Positions 9,463 to 18,526 of a stretch of DNA of 64,000 nt are shown here, one piece after another. Source of the DNA: G963422275 sp963422275 (GTDB lineage: Bacteria > Pseudomonadota > Alphaproteobacteria > Rhodobacterales > Rhodobacteraceae); NCBI GenBank assembly GCA_963422275.1, contig OY729418.1, forward strand, positions 3,658,001-3,722,000, read 5' to 3'. The notes below the pieces were generated by a model, which did no database searches, was not told the DNA's origin, and worked only from the letters and a program-made list of their open reading frames with translations. How positions within the stretch are numbered: position 1 is the first letter of the stretch; every line of letters begins with the position of its first letter. The position numbers and the translations under genes were made by a program.

Positions 9463-10134
9463 TCAAAATGGTGTGCAAACTGGTTTGAATAACTGTTTGC
9501 AGAGTCTTCGTGCCTCGTCCATCGGGTCTGCAAGCGATTCCGGGTTTTCGCCGGGAAAGAATGTGGCTCTAGTAGCCGTCGCCATCGGCTTCGGCCTAAA
9601 CACGATAACAGAAATGTCAGTGAATTCGGTTTCGCGCTGCCAGCTTTTTGCAAGTGATATCTGGGCTGCCTTAGTGCTGCCGTAGACGCCAAAAAACTTT
9701 TTTTCCGCATTTTCGTCTTCAAAAAAAATGGCGGTTCCGTTATCGGATCTTCTCAGCAATGGCTCCACGTGTGCGATCAGGCGTAAAGTAGCAAGGAGGT
9801 TCACCTTCATCGCTCGCTGCAAGGTGCACTCGTCTGACTGGGGTACAGGAGATAGTTGGGCAGCGAAAACTGCAGAGTGCACAAGATAATCGATCCTTCC
9901 CCACCGCTCGTACGTTTTGCGGCACAGGTTTCGAACTGCGTTGTCGTCGGCTATGTCCAACACGGCGAGACTGGAGGATCCTTGGTTTGCCTCAATCCTG
10001 TCATAGAGTTCTTCAAGCGCACCGGCAGATCGTGCAAGAGCAACGACATGCGATCCGGCATCGGCAAGCGTTTCGGCAACTGCAGCGCCAAATCCGCGGG
10101 AGGCACCGGTAACGAGACTAACCGTGTTTTTCAA
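9463..10134 (-). CDS. SDR family oxidoreductase
   Basis: A short-chain dehydrogenase/reductase of 223 residues, probably NAD(P)-dependent. The N-terminus has the nucleotide-binding TGASRGFG motif (residues 9-16), and the catalytic pair lies in YGSTK near residue 155. The usual NNAG motif is replaced by LVHSAV. The segment before the Tyr (FFEDENAEKKFFGVY) does not show the usual catalytic Ser in its expected place, so activity may differ from classical SDRs. The start ATG at 10134 is the first in frame. It lies downstream of cvpA on the same strand with a gap of about 210 bases. Substrate unknown. Confidence 0.8.
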   Translation of the reverse strand: MKNTVSLVTGASRGFGAAVAETLADAGSHVVALARSAGALEELYDRIEANQGSSSLAVLDIADDNAVRNLCRKTYERWGRIDYLVHSAVFAAQLSPVPQSDECTLQRAMKVNLLATLRLIAHVEPLLRRSDNGTAIFFEDENAEKKFFGVYGSTKAAQISLAKSWQRETEFTDISVIVFRPKPMATATRATFFPGENPESLADPMDEARRLCKQLFKPVCTPF

Positions 10135-10344
10135 CGCAATCGCTCATCCACGAGAACCAGCGAACCTGAACAGGATCCTCATGAGCACACTGCTTCATTG
10201 CTCGGATTGTCGAATTCCCCGGAAACGACTCGATCCGTCGGGACCAGCAGTTTGTGGAAGGGCAAGTGAGATTGCGCAGCGGCCACAAGACCAAAGCGCT
10301 GCCCAGCCAATTTCCTGCCGAATTGTCGTGCGGGACACCAGATA

Positions 10345-10932
10345 TCATGTTTCGATGTTTGCTTGCGCATCCAACTTGCAAATCTCCATTACATTCTCGA
10401 ACGCCGCAATGAGACTGTTTTTTGCACCTTCTGCAATTGGTCCCTGCACCAAATTCTTGGAACTTTCGAAAATTCTGGCGGATTGAGACTGCATTATCCC
10501 CTCGTAAATCGGCCCCTGCGGAAGGATGGTGTCATTCATTATGAGCGCGATTATTAGGAGAAGTATACCGCGAAAAACTCCAAATAAAAATCCAAGCCCT
10601 TGATTCACGGCAGTTACAGCTGGTATTTTAGCAGATCGAACAAGTGCGGATGTGATCAGCCCGACTGCGATAAGGGAGATTGCGAATAGGACGGCGAATG
10701 CTGTGATGACAGAAAGTTCGCAATTTCCTTGCAGAATGTCTCCAAGATAGGGAAGATTCTCAACGTAAGGCAGCGCGACCGGAATGAACGAATAAGCGAT
10801 AACGGCTGAAACGATCCACCCTACAATCGACATAGCTTCGCGCAACAAGCCTCGCGAGTATGCAAGCATTGCGGAGAGGGTGACAAGGACTAGTGCAACA
10901 AGGTCAAAAATTGTGAAAATTTCCATAGGCAA
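10345..10932 (-). CDS. cvpA: CvpA family inner-membrane protein
   Basis: A 195-residue protein with four predicted membrane helices (about residues 5-25, 30-50, 75-100, 115-140) and a hydrophilic tail. This is the architecture of the CvpA/colicin V production family. E. coli CvpA is linked to purine regulation and envelope stress; the exact biochemical role is unknown. It lies 13 bases after the radA stop, so the two are likely co-transcribed. An ATG two codons inside the ORF (MEIFTIFD) is an equally good start. Confidence 0.85.
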   Translation of the reverse strand: MPMEIFTIFDLVALVLVTLSAMLAYSRGLLREAMSIVGWIVSAVIAYSFIPVALPYVENLPYLGDILQGNCELSVITAFAVLFAISLIAVGLITSALVRSAKIPAVTAVNQGLGFLFGVFRGILLLIIALIMNDTILPQGPIYEGIMQSQSARIFESSKNLVQGPIAEGAKNSLIAAFENVMEICKLDAQANIET

Positions 10933-10945
10933 CTGCTATCTTTAT

Positions 10946-12316
10946 TCATTGCTCGTGGCCGGAGACCTCCGAAACAAAGTCCTGAATACTTGAGAATGTG
11001 ACGCCCTGAATCCTGTCGGGCCTCAATCGCTTTCTGCCGCGCGGTGTCAATGCCCTAGTAAATCCTAACTTCGCGGCTTCCCTCAAGCGCAATTCGGGCT
11101 GAGGAACCGGACGCAGGGATCCAGACAGCCCGATTTCCCCAAATACAACGCTGTTTGCAAGTGCCGGCCGTGCCTCCCGAGCCGTGACAAGTGCCCCCGC
11201 CACGGCGAGATCTGCCGCCGGCTCTGAAACACTGATGCCTCCGACCACGTTGAGATATACATCTTGACCAAGAAAACTGATCCCGCACCTCGCGTCAAGC
11301 ACGGCAAGGATCATCGCCAAGCGTCCTGCATCCCATCCCACAACGGCTCTGCGTGGACTAGCGAACACGGACTGGGCAACCAAGGCTTGGATTTCCACCA
11401 GAAGAGGTCTGGACCCCTCTATTCCTGCGAACACGACCGACCCTGGCACTGTCTCGCCCCGTTCCGTCAAAAATAGCTCCGACGGATTTGTGACGCTGGC
11501 CAGACCGTTGCCGGTCATTTCGAACACTCCAATTTCGTCCGCTGGGCCAAACCGGTTCTTGACAGTGCGCAAAAGCCTGAACTGGTGGGACTTTTCGCCC
11601 TCAAAATAGAGAACGGTGTCAACCATGTGCTCCACAACCCGCGGCCCGGCTATTTGCCCGTCCTTGGTGACGTGGCCCACCAGAAATAAGGCTGTGCCAT
11701 GTTGCTTTGCAAAACGGATCAGTTCGTACGCCACGGAACGGACTTGGGACATGCTTCCAGGCGCGGTTTCAACTGTATTTGCCCACATCGTCTGGATGGA
11801 GTCAATTATCGCGACATTAGGTTTTTCTGTGTATAAGGTGGTAAGAATGTCGCTCAGTTCGGTTGCGGCGGCGAGGCCCACGTTCATGTCCGAAATGTGG
11901 AGCCGGGCCGCGCGCATTTGAATTTGGCTCACTGCCTCCTCTCCAGAAAAGTAAAGCGTGGACTTTCCACCAACGGAAATGCTTGCGGCCATCTGGAGCA
12001 GAAGCGTTGACTTTCCTATTCCCGGAGCACCTCCGACTAGCACGGCGGAGGCCCGCACTAGACCGCCGCCTAGAACACGGTCGAGCTCTGCTACGTTGGT
12101 TTTGGTGCGTTCGGGCTCAAGCGATGGCGTAGACAGTCCGTCGAGAACGATCTTCGCGCCTTTCCGGTCGCCCAGCAAGACGGAAGAAGGGCCGGGTGAA
12201 ATGGCCGAGCGGTCTGCCACAGCGTTCCAAACGCCGCACTCGTCGCATCGGCCAGACCACTTTGAGTGTTTCGCACCGCATTCTGCACATACAAACGCGC
12301 TGCCACGTTTCGCCAT
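10946..12316 (-). CDS. radA: DNA repair protein RadA
   Basis: A RecA-like branch-migration ATPase of about 456 residues. It opens with a four-Cys zinc finger (CAECG near residue 9, CDECG near residue 23). Walker A (GGAPGIGKST) lies near residue 94, the RadA-specific KNRFG motif near residue 250, and a Lon-protease-like C-terminal domain follows. I prefer the ATG at 12316 (MAKRGSAFVC), which matches homologues and has AGGG upstream, to the ORF's first ATG at 12364. It follows the mlaF-like gene, with which the longer ORF would overlap. Confidence 0.93.
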   Translation of the reverse strand: MAKRGSAFVCAECGAKHSKWSGRCDECGVWNAVADRSAISPGPSSVLLGDRKGAKIVLDGLSTPSLEPERTKTNVAELDRVLGGGLVRASAVLVGGAPGIGKSTLLLQMAASISVGGKSTLYFSGEEAVSQIQMRAARLHISDMNVGLAAATELSDILTTLYTEKPNVAIIDSIQTMWANTVETAPGSMSQVRSVAYELIRFAKQHGTALFLVGHVTKDGQIAGPRVVEHMVDTVLYFEGEKSHQFRLLRTVKNRFGPADEIGVFEMTGNGLASVTNPSELFLTERGETVPGSVVFAGIEGSRPLLVEIQALVAQSVFASPRRAVVGWDAGRLAMILAVLDARCGISFLGQDVYLNVVGGISVSEPAADLAVAGALVTAREARPALANSVVFGEIGLSGSLRPVPQPELRLREAAKLGFTRALTPRGRKRLRPDRIQGVTFSSIQDFVSEVSGHEQ

Positions 12317-12360
12317 CGCTTTGTTTGCCCTTTGCATCAAGCACGTTGCTTGGAATGGAA

Positions 12361-13134
12361 TCACGGTTGCGGCATGTCACGCCGTTGCAGGGATGGGCGC
12401 GCCGTCCCGCCGCTTACGAACTGCCTGAGATGTTGGTTCTTGCTTGTGTCCATTTCGACGACTGACCCGGCCCACTGGATAATGCCGCCGTGCAGCATTG
12501 CCACGCGATCGGCAACCGTTCGTACGCTCGCCATATCGTGGGTTATGGTGATGGAAGTTACGCCGAGCTCATCGACGATCCCGCGTATGAGATCGTTGAT
12601 GATCGTGGCGCGAATCGGGTCGAGCCCGGACGTGGGCTCGTCAAAAAAGATTATTTCCGGGTTGCCGACGAGCGCACGTGCAAGACCCGCACGCTTTTTC
12701 ATCCCGCCAGAAAGGTCTGCCGGGAACTGATCGGCCACTGCAGGATCCAAGCCGACTCTGGCTAGCTTCTGGAGAGCAATTTTTCTAGCCTCAGCTTCGG
12801 AAGTCTGTCTTGGACCTCGAAGAAGTTGAAACGCAACATTCTGCCAGACAGTTAGTGAGTCAAAGAGGGCACCGCCCTGAAAAAGCATCCCTATGCACCG
12901 CATGTTGGGCCCTTGGCCGGAAACCGCAATTTCTTTCCCGCGAAAGTGAATTTCACCGCTATCGGGTGTAAGCAAACCCAAAATGCACTTCAGCAAAACT
13001 GACTTGCCCGCCCCAGACCCTCCGATAATGGCAAGGCTCTCGCCGGTCTGGATGTCTAGCGTGATGTCACGCAATACCTGATTGTCTCCAAAGGACTTGC
13101 CCACCCCCGTCAGCTCGATTATGGGATTATTCAC
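12361..13134 (-). CDS. ABC transporter ATPase, MlaF-like
   Basis: A 257-residue ABC ATPase of the Mla/Ttg2 type, which powers movement of phospholipids between inner and outer membranes. Walker A is GGSGAGKS (about residues 38-45), the signature LSGGMKKR is the form typical of MlaF, and Walker B is IIFFDEPTSGLDP. It pairs with the MlaE-like permease 125 bases upstream on the same strand. No MlaD, MlaC or MlaB gene is visible next to them, so the rest of the complex must be encoded elsewhere or be different. Confidence 0.88.
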   Translation of the reverse strand: MNNPIIELTGVGKSFGDNQVLRDITLDIQTGESLAIIGGSGAGKSVLLKCILGLLTPDSGEIHFRGKEIAVSGQGPNMRCIGMLFQGGALFDSLTVWQNVAFQLLRGPRQTSEAEARKIALQKLARVGLDPAVADQFPADLSGGMKKRAGLARALVGNPEIIFFDEPTSGLDPIRATIINDLIRGIVDELGVTSITITHDMASVRTVADRVAMLHGGIIQWAGSVVEMDTSKNQHLRQFVSGGTARPSLQRRDMPQP

Positions 13135-13259
13135 TGGAATGAATCCACGAAATTGGCAGACAATGGCAAGCGATGTCTGGTGCTGGATACCTGAAAATGT
13201 GACGCTTTAGCTTTGCGACAATGCACTTTTTTCATCAAATGCTGGTCCAAACTATCTGG

Positions 13260-14036
13260 TCAAGTGCCAAAAAACGCTTCGGTTAGCAAGAAGTTGGAGG
13301 CGATGATAAGGGCAGAGCTTGCGGTTACGGCGTTCGTGGTGGCTTGTCCGACTCCTTTCGCACCGTATCTTGCGAAAACTCCATTGTAGCAGCCGATCAC
13401 GGCAATAATGAATCCGAATAACGCCGCTTTGAAAAGGCCGGACATGATGTCCATCGTATCAAGATGGCGGAGTGAGCCAAGCAAGTATTGGTTAGATCCG
13501 AAACCTAGGCGCGAAGTTCCCACGAGATAGCCGCCCAAAATGCCGATGATGTCGCCTATCCCAGCCAACAAGGGCATTACGAGCGTTGCAGCTGTCACTC
13601 TCGGTGCAATCAGGTACTTCATTGGGTGAGTTGATAGTGTGACCAACGCGTCGAGTTGCTCAGTCACCTTCATCGTGGCGATCTCGGCTGCGATGGAGGA
13701 CGAGACCCGGCCTGCAACCATCAAGCCGCACAGGACCGGTCCAAGTTCACGAACCATTCCTATCGCCACGATCGTTGGGACGACTGATTCGATGTTAAAC
13801 CTTGCGCCACTTGCGTGGATTTGAAGCGCGAGCGCACCTCCCGTGAATAACGCCGTCAACCCTATGACTGGAAGACTGAAATAACCAACCGAGACAAGAG
13901 CTCCGAGAAATTCCCGGCCATAGTAAGGAGGACGTGCGATGTGGTAAAGAATCTCGCCGACGAATCTGGAGAATCTACCGATAAGGGCGAAGTTCGCGAT
14001 GGACCATCGGCCAATCCCAGACAGAAAATTGATCAA
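13260..14036 (-). CDS. ABC transporter permease, MlaE-like
   Basis: A 258-residue integral membrane protein of the MlaE/YrbE family, with about five to six hydrophobic helices and the conserved segment VGMVRELGPVLCGLMVAGRV. It would form the membrane channel driven by the MlaF-like ATPase downstream for phospholipid transport at the inner membrane. It starts with ATG at 14036, 17 bases after the alr stop, so alr-mlaE-mlaF look like one transcription unit. Length is normal for the family. Confidence 0.88.
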   Translation of the reverse strand: MINFLSGIGRWSIANFALIGRFSRFVGEILYHIARPPYYGREFLGALVSVGYFSLPVIGLTALFTGGALALQIHASGARFNIESVVPTIVAIGMVRELGPVLCGLMVAGRVSSSIAAEIATMKVTEQLDALVTLSTHPMKYLIAPRVTAATLVMPLLAGIGDIIGILGGYLVGTSRLGFGSNQYLLGSLRHLDTMDIMSGLFKAALFGFIIAVIGCYNGVFARYGAKGVGQATTNAVTASSALIIASNFLLTEAFFGT

Positions 14037-14053
14037 GTTGCTTTCCGTTGCCG

Positions 14054-15145
14054 TTAGTTGTCATGCTGGGCGTCAATGTATGTTCTGCTGTAGCGATTTC
14101 CTAAGCTTGTCAATACTTCATTGCAAATTGTTGAAGCACGTTCGGCGAGATCGTTGATTGACTGGTCCGGTCCAAGAAGCTGAAACGACTCAGGAACCTG
14201 CGCTAGGTGTGTGACGTCCACCGTTAAGGAGTCCATCGACACCCTTCCAGCCATGCGGCAGGCAACCCCGTCAGCATAAAGCGCACAGTTTCCACTCAGC
14301 GAACGAAAGATTCCGTCATGGTAGCCGCTCGACACAGTCGCGATTCTGGATGGTTGCGTGGCTTGCCAAGTCGCGCCGTATCCCACGCACTCGTGTTCGC
14401 GCACCTCGCGAACCTGAATTACCGGAAGGTTAAGATTCACGACCGGGCGCGCGTTCCTGAATGGAAGTCCACCATAAAGTCCAATGCCTGGACGGCACAT
14501 GTCAAAATGATAGTCGCTGCCAAGCAAAATACCACCCGTCGCGGCAAGTGAAAGCCGCAATCCAAGGCCCTCGGTTGCGTTCGTGAAAGCTTTCAGTTGC
14601 TCGCGGTTCTGCCAGTGACCAGGTTGATCGGAGCAGGCAAGATGGCTCATCACGAATTCGACCCCGGCGGCGACTGCTGCGTCCTGCACTGATTGAAATT
14701 CGTCGATCTCCATGCCAAGCCGGTTCATTCCCGAATCCACTTGGACCGCGAATGGATAATTCGGGGCGGCCTCGAAGTGCCTCTTGAACTGGTCGATGGA
14801 ATTCAATACCGGCGAAAGCGAATACTGGAGAAATGCCGATGTCTCTCCCCTCAAGTGTCCAGCGAGTACGTAGATGCTTGCGTTAGAGCCAAGAGCCTTC
14901 CTCAGTTCGATGCCTTCCTCCAGAATTGCGACGAAGAAATTTCTTGTGCCAGCCTCATGCAATGCATGCGCAACCTCACAGCAACCTAGTCCATAAGCGT
15001 CTGCCTTCACAACCGCGGCAGTTTCCACACTTGGCCCCGAAATCGTATCAAGCGCACGCCAGTTTGTGGCGATTGCGCTTAGATCGACGGTCAATTTGGC
15101 CCGCAATGTCCTAATACCTTCTGCCACCTGCTGATGAAATTCCAA
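14054..15145 (-). CDS. alr: Alanine racemase
   Basis: A PLP enzyme that makes D-alanine for peptidoglycan. The PLP lysine is in VVKADAYGLG near residue 48. The second catalytic residue, Tyr of the C-terminal domain, is in CVGYGATW near residue 250. The SMDSLTVDV block closes the active site. The 363-residue length is normal. The ORF begins with ATG at 15145, though homologues begin about 15 residues later (KLTVDLSAI). It lies about 70 bases after dnaB on the same strand. Confidence 0.93.
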   Translation of the reverse strand: MEFHQQVAEGIRTLRAKLTVDLSAIATNWRALDTISGPSVETAAVVKADAYGLGCCEVAHALHEAGTRNFFVAILEEGIELRKALGSNASIYVLAGHLRGETSAFLQYSLSPVLNSIDQFKRHFEAAPNYPFAVQVDSGMNRLGMEIDEFQSVQDAAVAAGVEFVMSHLACSDQPGHWQNREQLKAFTNATEGLGLRLSLAATGGILLGSDYHFDMCRPGIGLYGGLPFRNARPVVNLNLPVIQVREVREHECVGYGATWQATQPSRIATVSSGYHDGIFRSLSGNCALYADGVACRMAGRVSMDSLTVDVTHLAQVPESFQLLGPDQSINDLAERASTICNEVLTSLGNRYSRTYIDAQHDN

Positions 15146-15213
15146 CCCGCCCGATTGTTATGGCCTCATCTGGAATATCTCTAGGCAACGGGAAATTCTC
15201 GCAGCTTGAAAAG

Positions 15214-16719
15214 TCAGTAGCGGTTAACCGAGCCGCCTGCATGACTGTCGTTTAGATCGCTGAACTTCGTGATTTCATCGTGGAACGCAAGATGGACGCT
15301 TCCGGTCGCTCCATTTCGGTGCTTGTCAATGATGATTTCTGCGGTACCAGCTGCCTTGTCCATCTTGGATTGCCACTTCTGTATCTCTTTTTCATCGCTT
15401 TCATCGGGTTTTTTCTTGAGCAAGTAGTATTCCTCCCTGAACACGAACATTACAATGTCTGCATCTTGCTCAATCGATCCGGAATCCCGCAGGTCTGACA
15501 GTACGGGCCGTTTGTCATCTCGCCAATCGACATTACGGGACAACTGCGAAATCGCGATAACGGGAATATTCAACTCCTTCGCGATCGCCTTGAGTCCCTG
15601 TGTTACCTCAGCCACCTCATTTACCCTGTTGTTGTGTTGCGTTCTGGGGCGAATTAACTGCAGGTAATCAACAATTAGAACATCGAGGCCGAGTTTCCGT
15701 TTCTGGCGTCTGGCTCGACTCCCGATCTGAGCAATTGTCAATGCTGGCGTATCGTCAATATATAAGGGGATGTGGCTCAAGGCTCGGGCCGCTTGGCAGT
15801 ATTTGTCGAAATCATGGCCATCGATTTCGTTGTTGCGGATTTTGATCGAAGATATCCCTGAAGATTCCGATAGCAATCTTTGAGCAAGTTGTGTCGATGA
15901 CATCTCCAGCGAAAAGAATCCGACGATTCCGCCCAATTGCGCGAGAAGCGTTCCGTCCGGGCCCGTGCCCGCCTTGCGGAATGTACTGGCAATGTGAAAG
16001 GCAATATTGGTGGCCAACGCTGTCTTGCCCATTGCCGGCCGCCCGGCCAGGATGATCAGGTCAGATTCGTGCAAGCCTCCTGTCATTCGGTCAAGACCCC
16101 CGAGGCCAGTCGATTGCCCGGCAATTTTCCGTTTGCTCGTCGCTGCTCGCTTTGCAATGCTGACGGCACCGTGAAGTGCCGTGACAAACTCCGCAAACTC
16201 GCTGTCCATCTTGCCGTTTTCGCCGAGATCATAAAGTTTTCGCTCAGTTTCGGCGATCAAGTCCACTGTCGACCGGGATGGGTCAACAGTTCTGGATTCT
16301 TGGACGACTTGATGTCCCAAATCCATAAGCTCCCGCCGCATTGAAAGGTCGCGAATTTGCTCCGCGTAGTCTTGGCAGGCGTGAATCGAGATGGCAGCAT
16401 TTGCCAACCTGACTAGATACTCCTTGCCGCCAAGCTCCGCGATGCCTGGATGATCTTGAATGGCCGGAGCGAGTGTGATTGGTGTTGCGATCCGGTCGCT
16501 GTTGGCCTTTTGCGCGATTAAATTGAAAACATAGCCGTGGACTGGGTCGAAGAAGTGCGTTGCCTTGATGATCTCGGAGATTTTCCCGAAGGCGGTCGGG
16601 TCTACAAGAAGAATTCCTAGTAGGGCCTGCTCGGCCTCGATGTTTTGGGGACGAGACGCCTGCTCGCTTGTTTTGGAAGGCGCGGCATCGGCCTGTCTAA
16701 TTGGCGTCACATTCTCCAT
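15214..16719 (-). CDS. dnaB: Replicative DNA helicase DnaB
   Basis: The 501-residue hexameric helicase that unwinds DNA at the fork. The N-terminal domain starts with the typical NIEAEQALLG segment near residue 27. The RecA-like domain has Walker A GRPAMGKTA near residue 226, Walker B VLIVDYLQL, and the QLSRNVDWRDDKRP region, followed by DLRDSGSIEQDAD. No intein is present. The ATG at 16719 is preceded by GGAG. It is the first gene of the minus-strand group running to radA-cvpA. Confidence 0.95.
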   Translation of the reverse strand: MENVTPIRQADAAPSKTSEQASRPQNIEAEQALLGILLVDPTAFGKISEIIKATHFFDPVHGYVFNLIAQKANSDRIATPITLAPAIQDHPGIAELGGKEYLVRLANAAISIHACQDYAEQIRDLSMRRELMDLGHQVVQESRTVDPSRSTVDLIAETERKLYDLGENGKMDSEFAEFVTALHGAVSIAKRAATSKRKIAGQSTGLGGLDRMTGGLHESDLIILAGRPAMGKTALATNIAFHIASTFRKAGTGPDGTLLAQLGGIVGFFSLEMSSTQLAQRLLSESSGISSIKIRNNEIDGHDFDKYCQAARALSHIPLYIDDTPALTIAQIGSRARRQKRKLGLDVLIVDYLQLIRPRTQHNNRVNEVAEVTQGLKAIAKELNIPVIAISQLSRNVDWRDDKRPVLSDLRDSGSIEQDADIVMFVFREEYYLLKKKPDESDEKEIQKWQSKMDKAAGTAEIIIDKHRNGATGSVHLAFHDEITKFSDLNDSHAGGSVNRY

Positions 16720-17050
16720 TGGTCACTCCTCCAGAACTCGTGAGTGTTCTGTAGATTCTTCTTCAACACTGCAATTTGTATGTTTCTGTGGACAACCTGT
16801 TGGTATGCTGCCCAAAATCTGGCCGAAAGCCCGTGGACATCACGGTTGGCGTTCTGCCACCTCGGATTCGATACCACATGATGTAGCAGGGTGTCGAGCA
16901 CAAGCTACATCTTCTCTCCAGTAGGGGCATGCGAATCGGATATCCACCGCGTCTGCATTCCACTCGAACCAGCAACTTGAACCATGCATGATAAGGTGTG
17001 GTCGGATGGTTAAATGAGATCCCGGCTTCTCTTGGGAGCGGTGCGGGATT
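16720..17050. other. Intergenic region upstream of dnaB
   Basis: About 330 bases with no supported gene. It should hold the dnaB promoter. I saw no unambiguous -35/-10 pair, and the neighbour that would normally precede dnaB is not present because an IS abuts the region. Confidence 0.4.
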
Positions 17051-17847
17051 AGGTCCTGTACTCATAAAGGAAAAGGGATTTTCTTTTCGGCGCTGATGTG
17101 ATTCAAGCTTCCAACAGCGGGAGCTTGAGGATGCAGGGCCGGCACGATCTGACGGATGCGGAATGGGCGATCATCTCGCCGTTGCCGCCTGACAAGCCGC
17201 GGGGCGTTCCGCGGGTCGACGACCGGCGGGCGATCAGCGGGATCTTTCACATCCTGCGCACCGGCACGCCGTGGCGCGACCTTCCGGAACGCTGCGGGCC
17301 GCATGTGACAGTCTACAACCGCTGGGCCAGGCAAGGGGTGCGGGAGCGCCTGTTCGGGGCGCTGGCGACGGGCTCGCCGGGGTCTCTTCATCTCCTCGAC
17401 TCCTCGGTGGTGCGCGTCCACCAGCACGCCGCGGGCGGAAAAAAGGGGGTCCGGACCACGCCATCGGACGCTCGCGAGGCGGGCTGAGCACCAAAATCCA
17501 CGTCGTCGTCGACGGCCTTGGCCTGCCGCGCCGCTTCGCGCTCACCCCGGGCCAAGCCTCCGACAAGGCTGCCGTGCCGGCCCTCCTTGACGGCCTTGAG
17601 CCGGCCCGGGACACCGTCGCCGACCATGGCTCTTGCCCCCACATCCCGACCCAACGGGATCGCCGGGAGCGGCGCTCGGTATCCCATCACCTCTACCGCC
17701 AACGCAACCTCGTCGAACGTTTCTTCAACAAGCTCAAGCACTTCCGAGGCATCGCGACCCGCCATCACAAGCTCGCAAGAAACTTCCTCGCCGCAATCGC
17801 CCTTGCCTGCATCCGTCTCTGGATCAAAATCAATGAGTACACGACCT
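17051..17847 (+). mobile_element. IS5-family, IS427-group element, copy 1
   Basis: The ends are inverted repeats AGGTCCTGTACTCAT and, in reverse, AGGTCGTGTACTCAT. Two overlapping frames encode the transposase: orfA from about 17131 (MQGRHDLTDAEWAIIS) to 17487, and orfB in the -1 frame to 17849. A slippery A6G5 run lies at 17439-17449, the usual frameshift site of this group. Compared with copy 3, orfB lacks 14 codons, including the second catalytic Asp of DRGYD, and reads VADHGS there. The transposase is therefore predicted inactive. The right end provides the TAG stop of pyrE. Confidence 0.85.
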
Positions 17848-18526
17848 AGCTCGAGCGATCTGACTGCCATCTCCTTGGATTTTGCAGGAAGTTGCGAACT
17901 CCATCGATTGCACGAGGCGTCAGCTTTCCCATACATTCTGCCAATTCAACCATTTGGAACCAGTTGCAAAGGTAATGCAGCGATATGTCGTTTTCAGCGA
18001 GCAGGGCCTCTGCTTCGGGGAATATCCCATAATAGAAGACAACTGCCGCATGGTTGCAGCTAGCACCGGTTTCGCGAATTGCATTAACGAACCCGATCTT
18101 TGTTCCACCGTCCGTGGCAAGGTCCTCAACTAGAAGGGCCCGGTCTCCTGGAGCCAAGTTACCTTCGATTCTCGCGTTTTGACCATATCCCTTTGGTTTC
18201 TTCCGAACGTAACACATTGGGAGATTCAACCGTTCAGCCGCAAGTGCGGCAAATGGGATACCCGCGGTTTCGCCTCCAACAAGGTTGTCGATGGGTATGC
18301 GGCTGCTAATTGAACGAATCGATCCTGCAAGAAAGTGTGCAATTTCAGATCGCGCGGCTGGAAACGAGATGATCTTGCGGCAGTCAATGTATACCGGTGA
18401 AAGCAGGCCGGACGCCAAGACAAAGGGGGTCTCCTTCATGAAGTGCACGGCATCGACTTCCAACAGCAATTCGGCCGTTCGAACGGCGGTTTTCTCCGAT
18501 TCTGAAATGCAAGACGCCGCCATCAT
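17846..18526 (-). CDS. pyrE: Orotate phosphoribosyltransferase
   Basis: Joins orotate to PRPP to make OMP in pyrimidine synthesis. The PRPP-binding loop appears as LLVEDLATDGGTK near residue 130, and the flexible catalytic loop has RKKPKGYG near residue 107. The start is ATG at 18526, whose A is the last base of the pyrC stop (TAATG), so translation is coupled. An earlier in-frame start at 18556 would overlap pyrC by 31 bases. The TAG stop is made by the edge of IS427 copy 1, and the last residues (QSDRSS) may be remodelled. About 226 residues, a normal length. Confidence 0.92.
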   Translation of the reverse strand: MMAASCISESEKTAVRTAELLLEVDAVHFMKETPFVLASGLLSPVYIDCRKIISFPAARSEIAHFLAGSIRSISSRIPIDNLVGGETAGIPFAALAAERLNLPMCYVRKKPKGYGQNARIEGNLAPGDRALLVEDLATDGGTKIGFVNAIRETGASCNHAAVVFYYGIFPEAEALLAENDISLHYLCNWFQMVELAECMGKLTPRAIDGVRNFLQNPRRWQSDRSS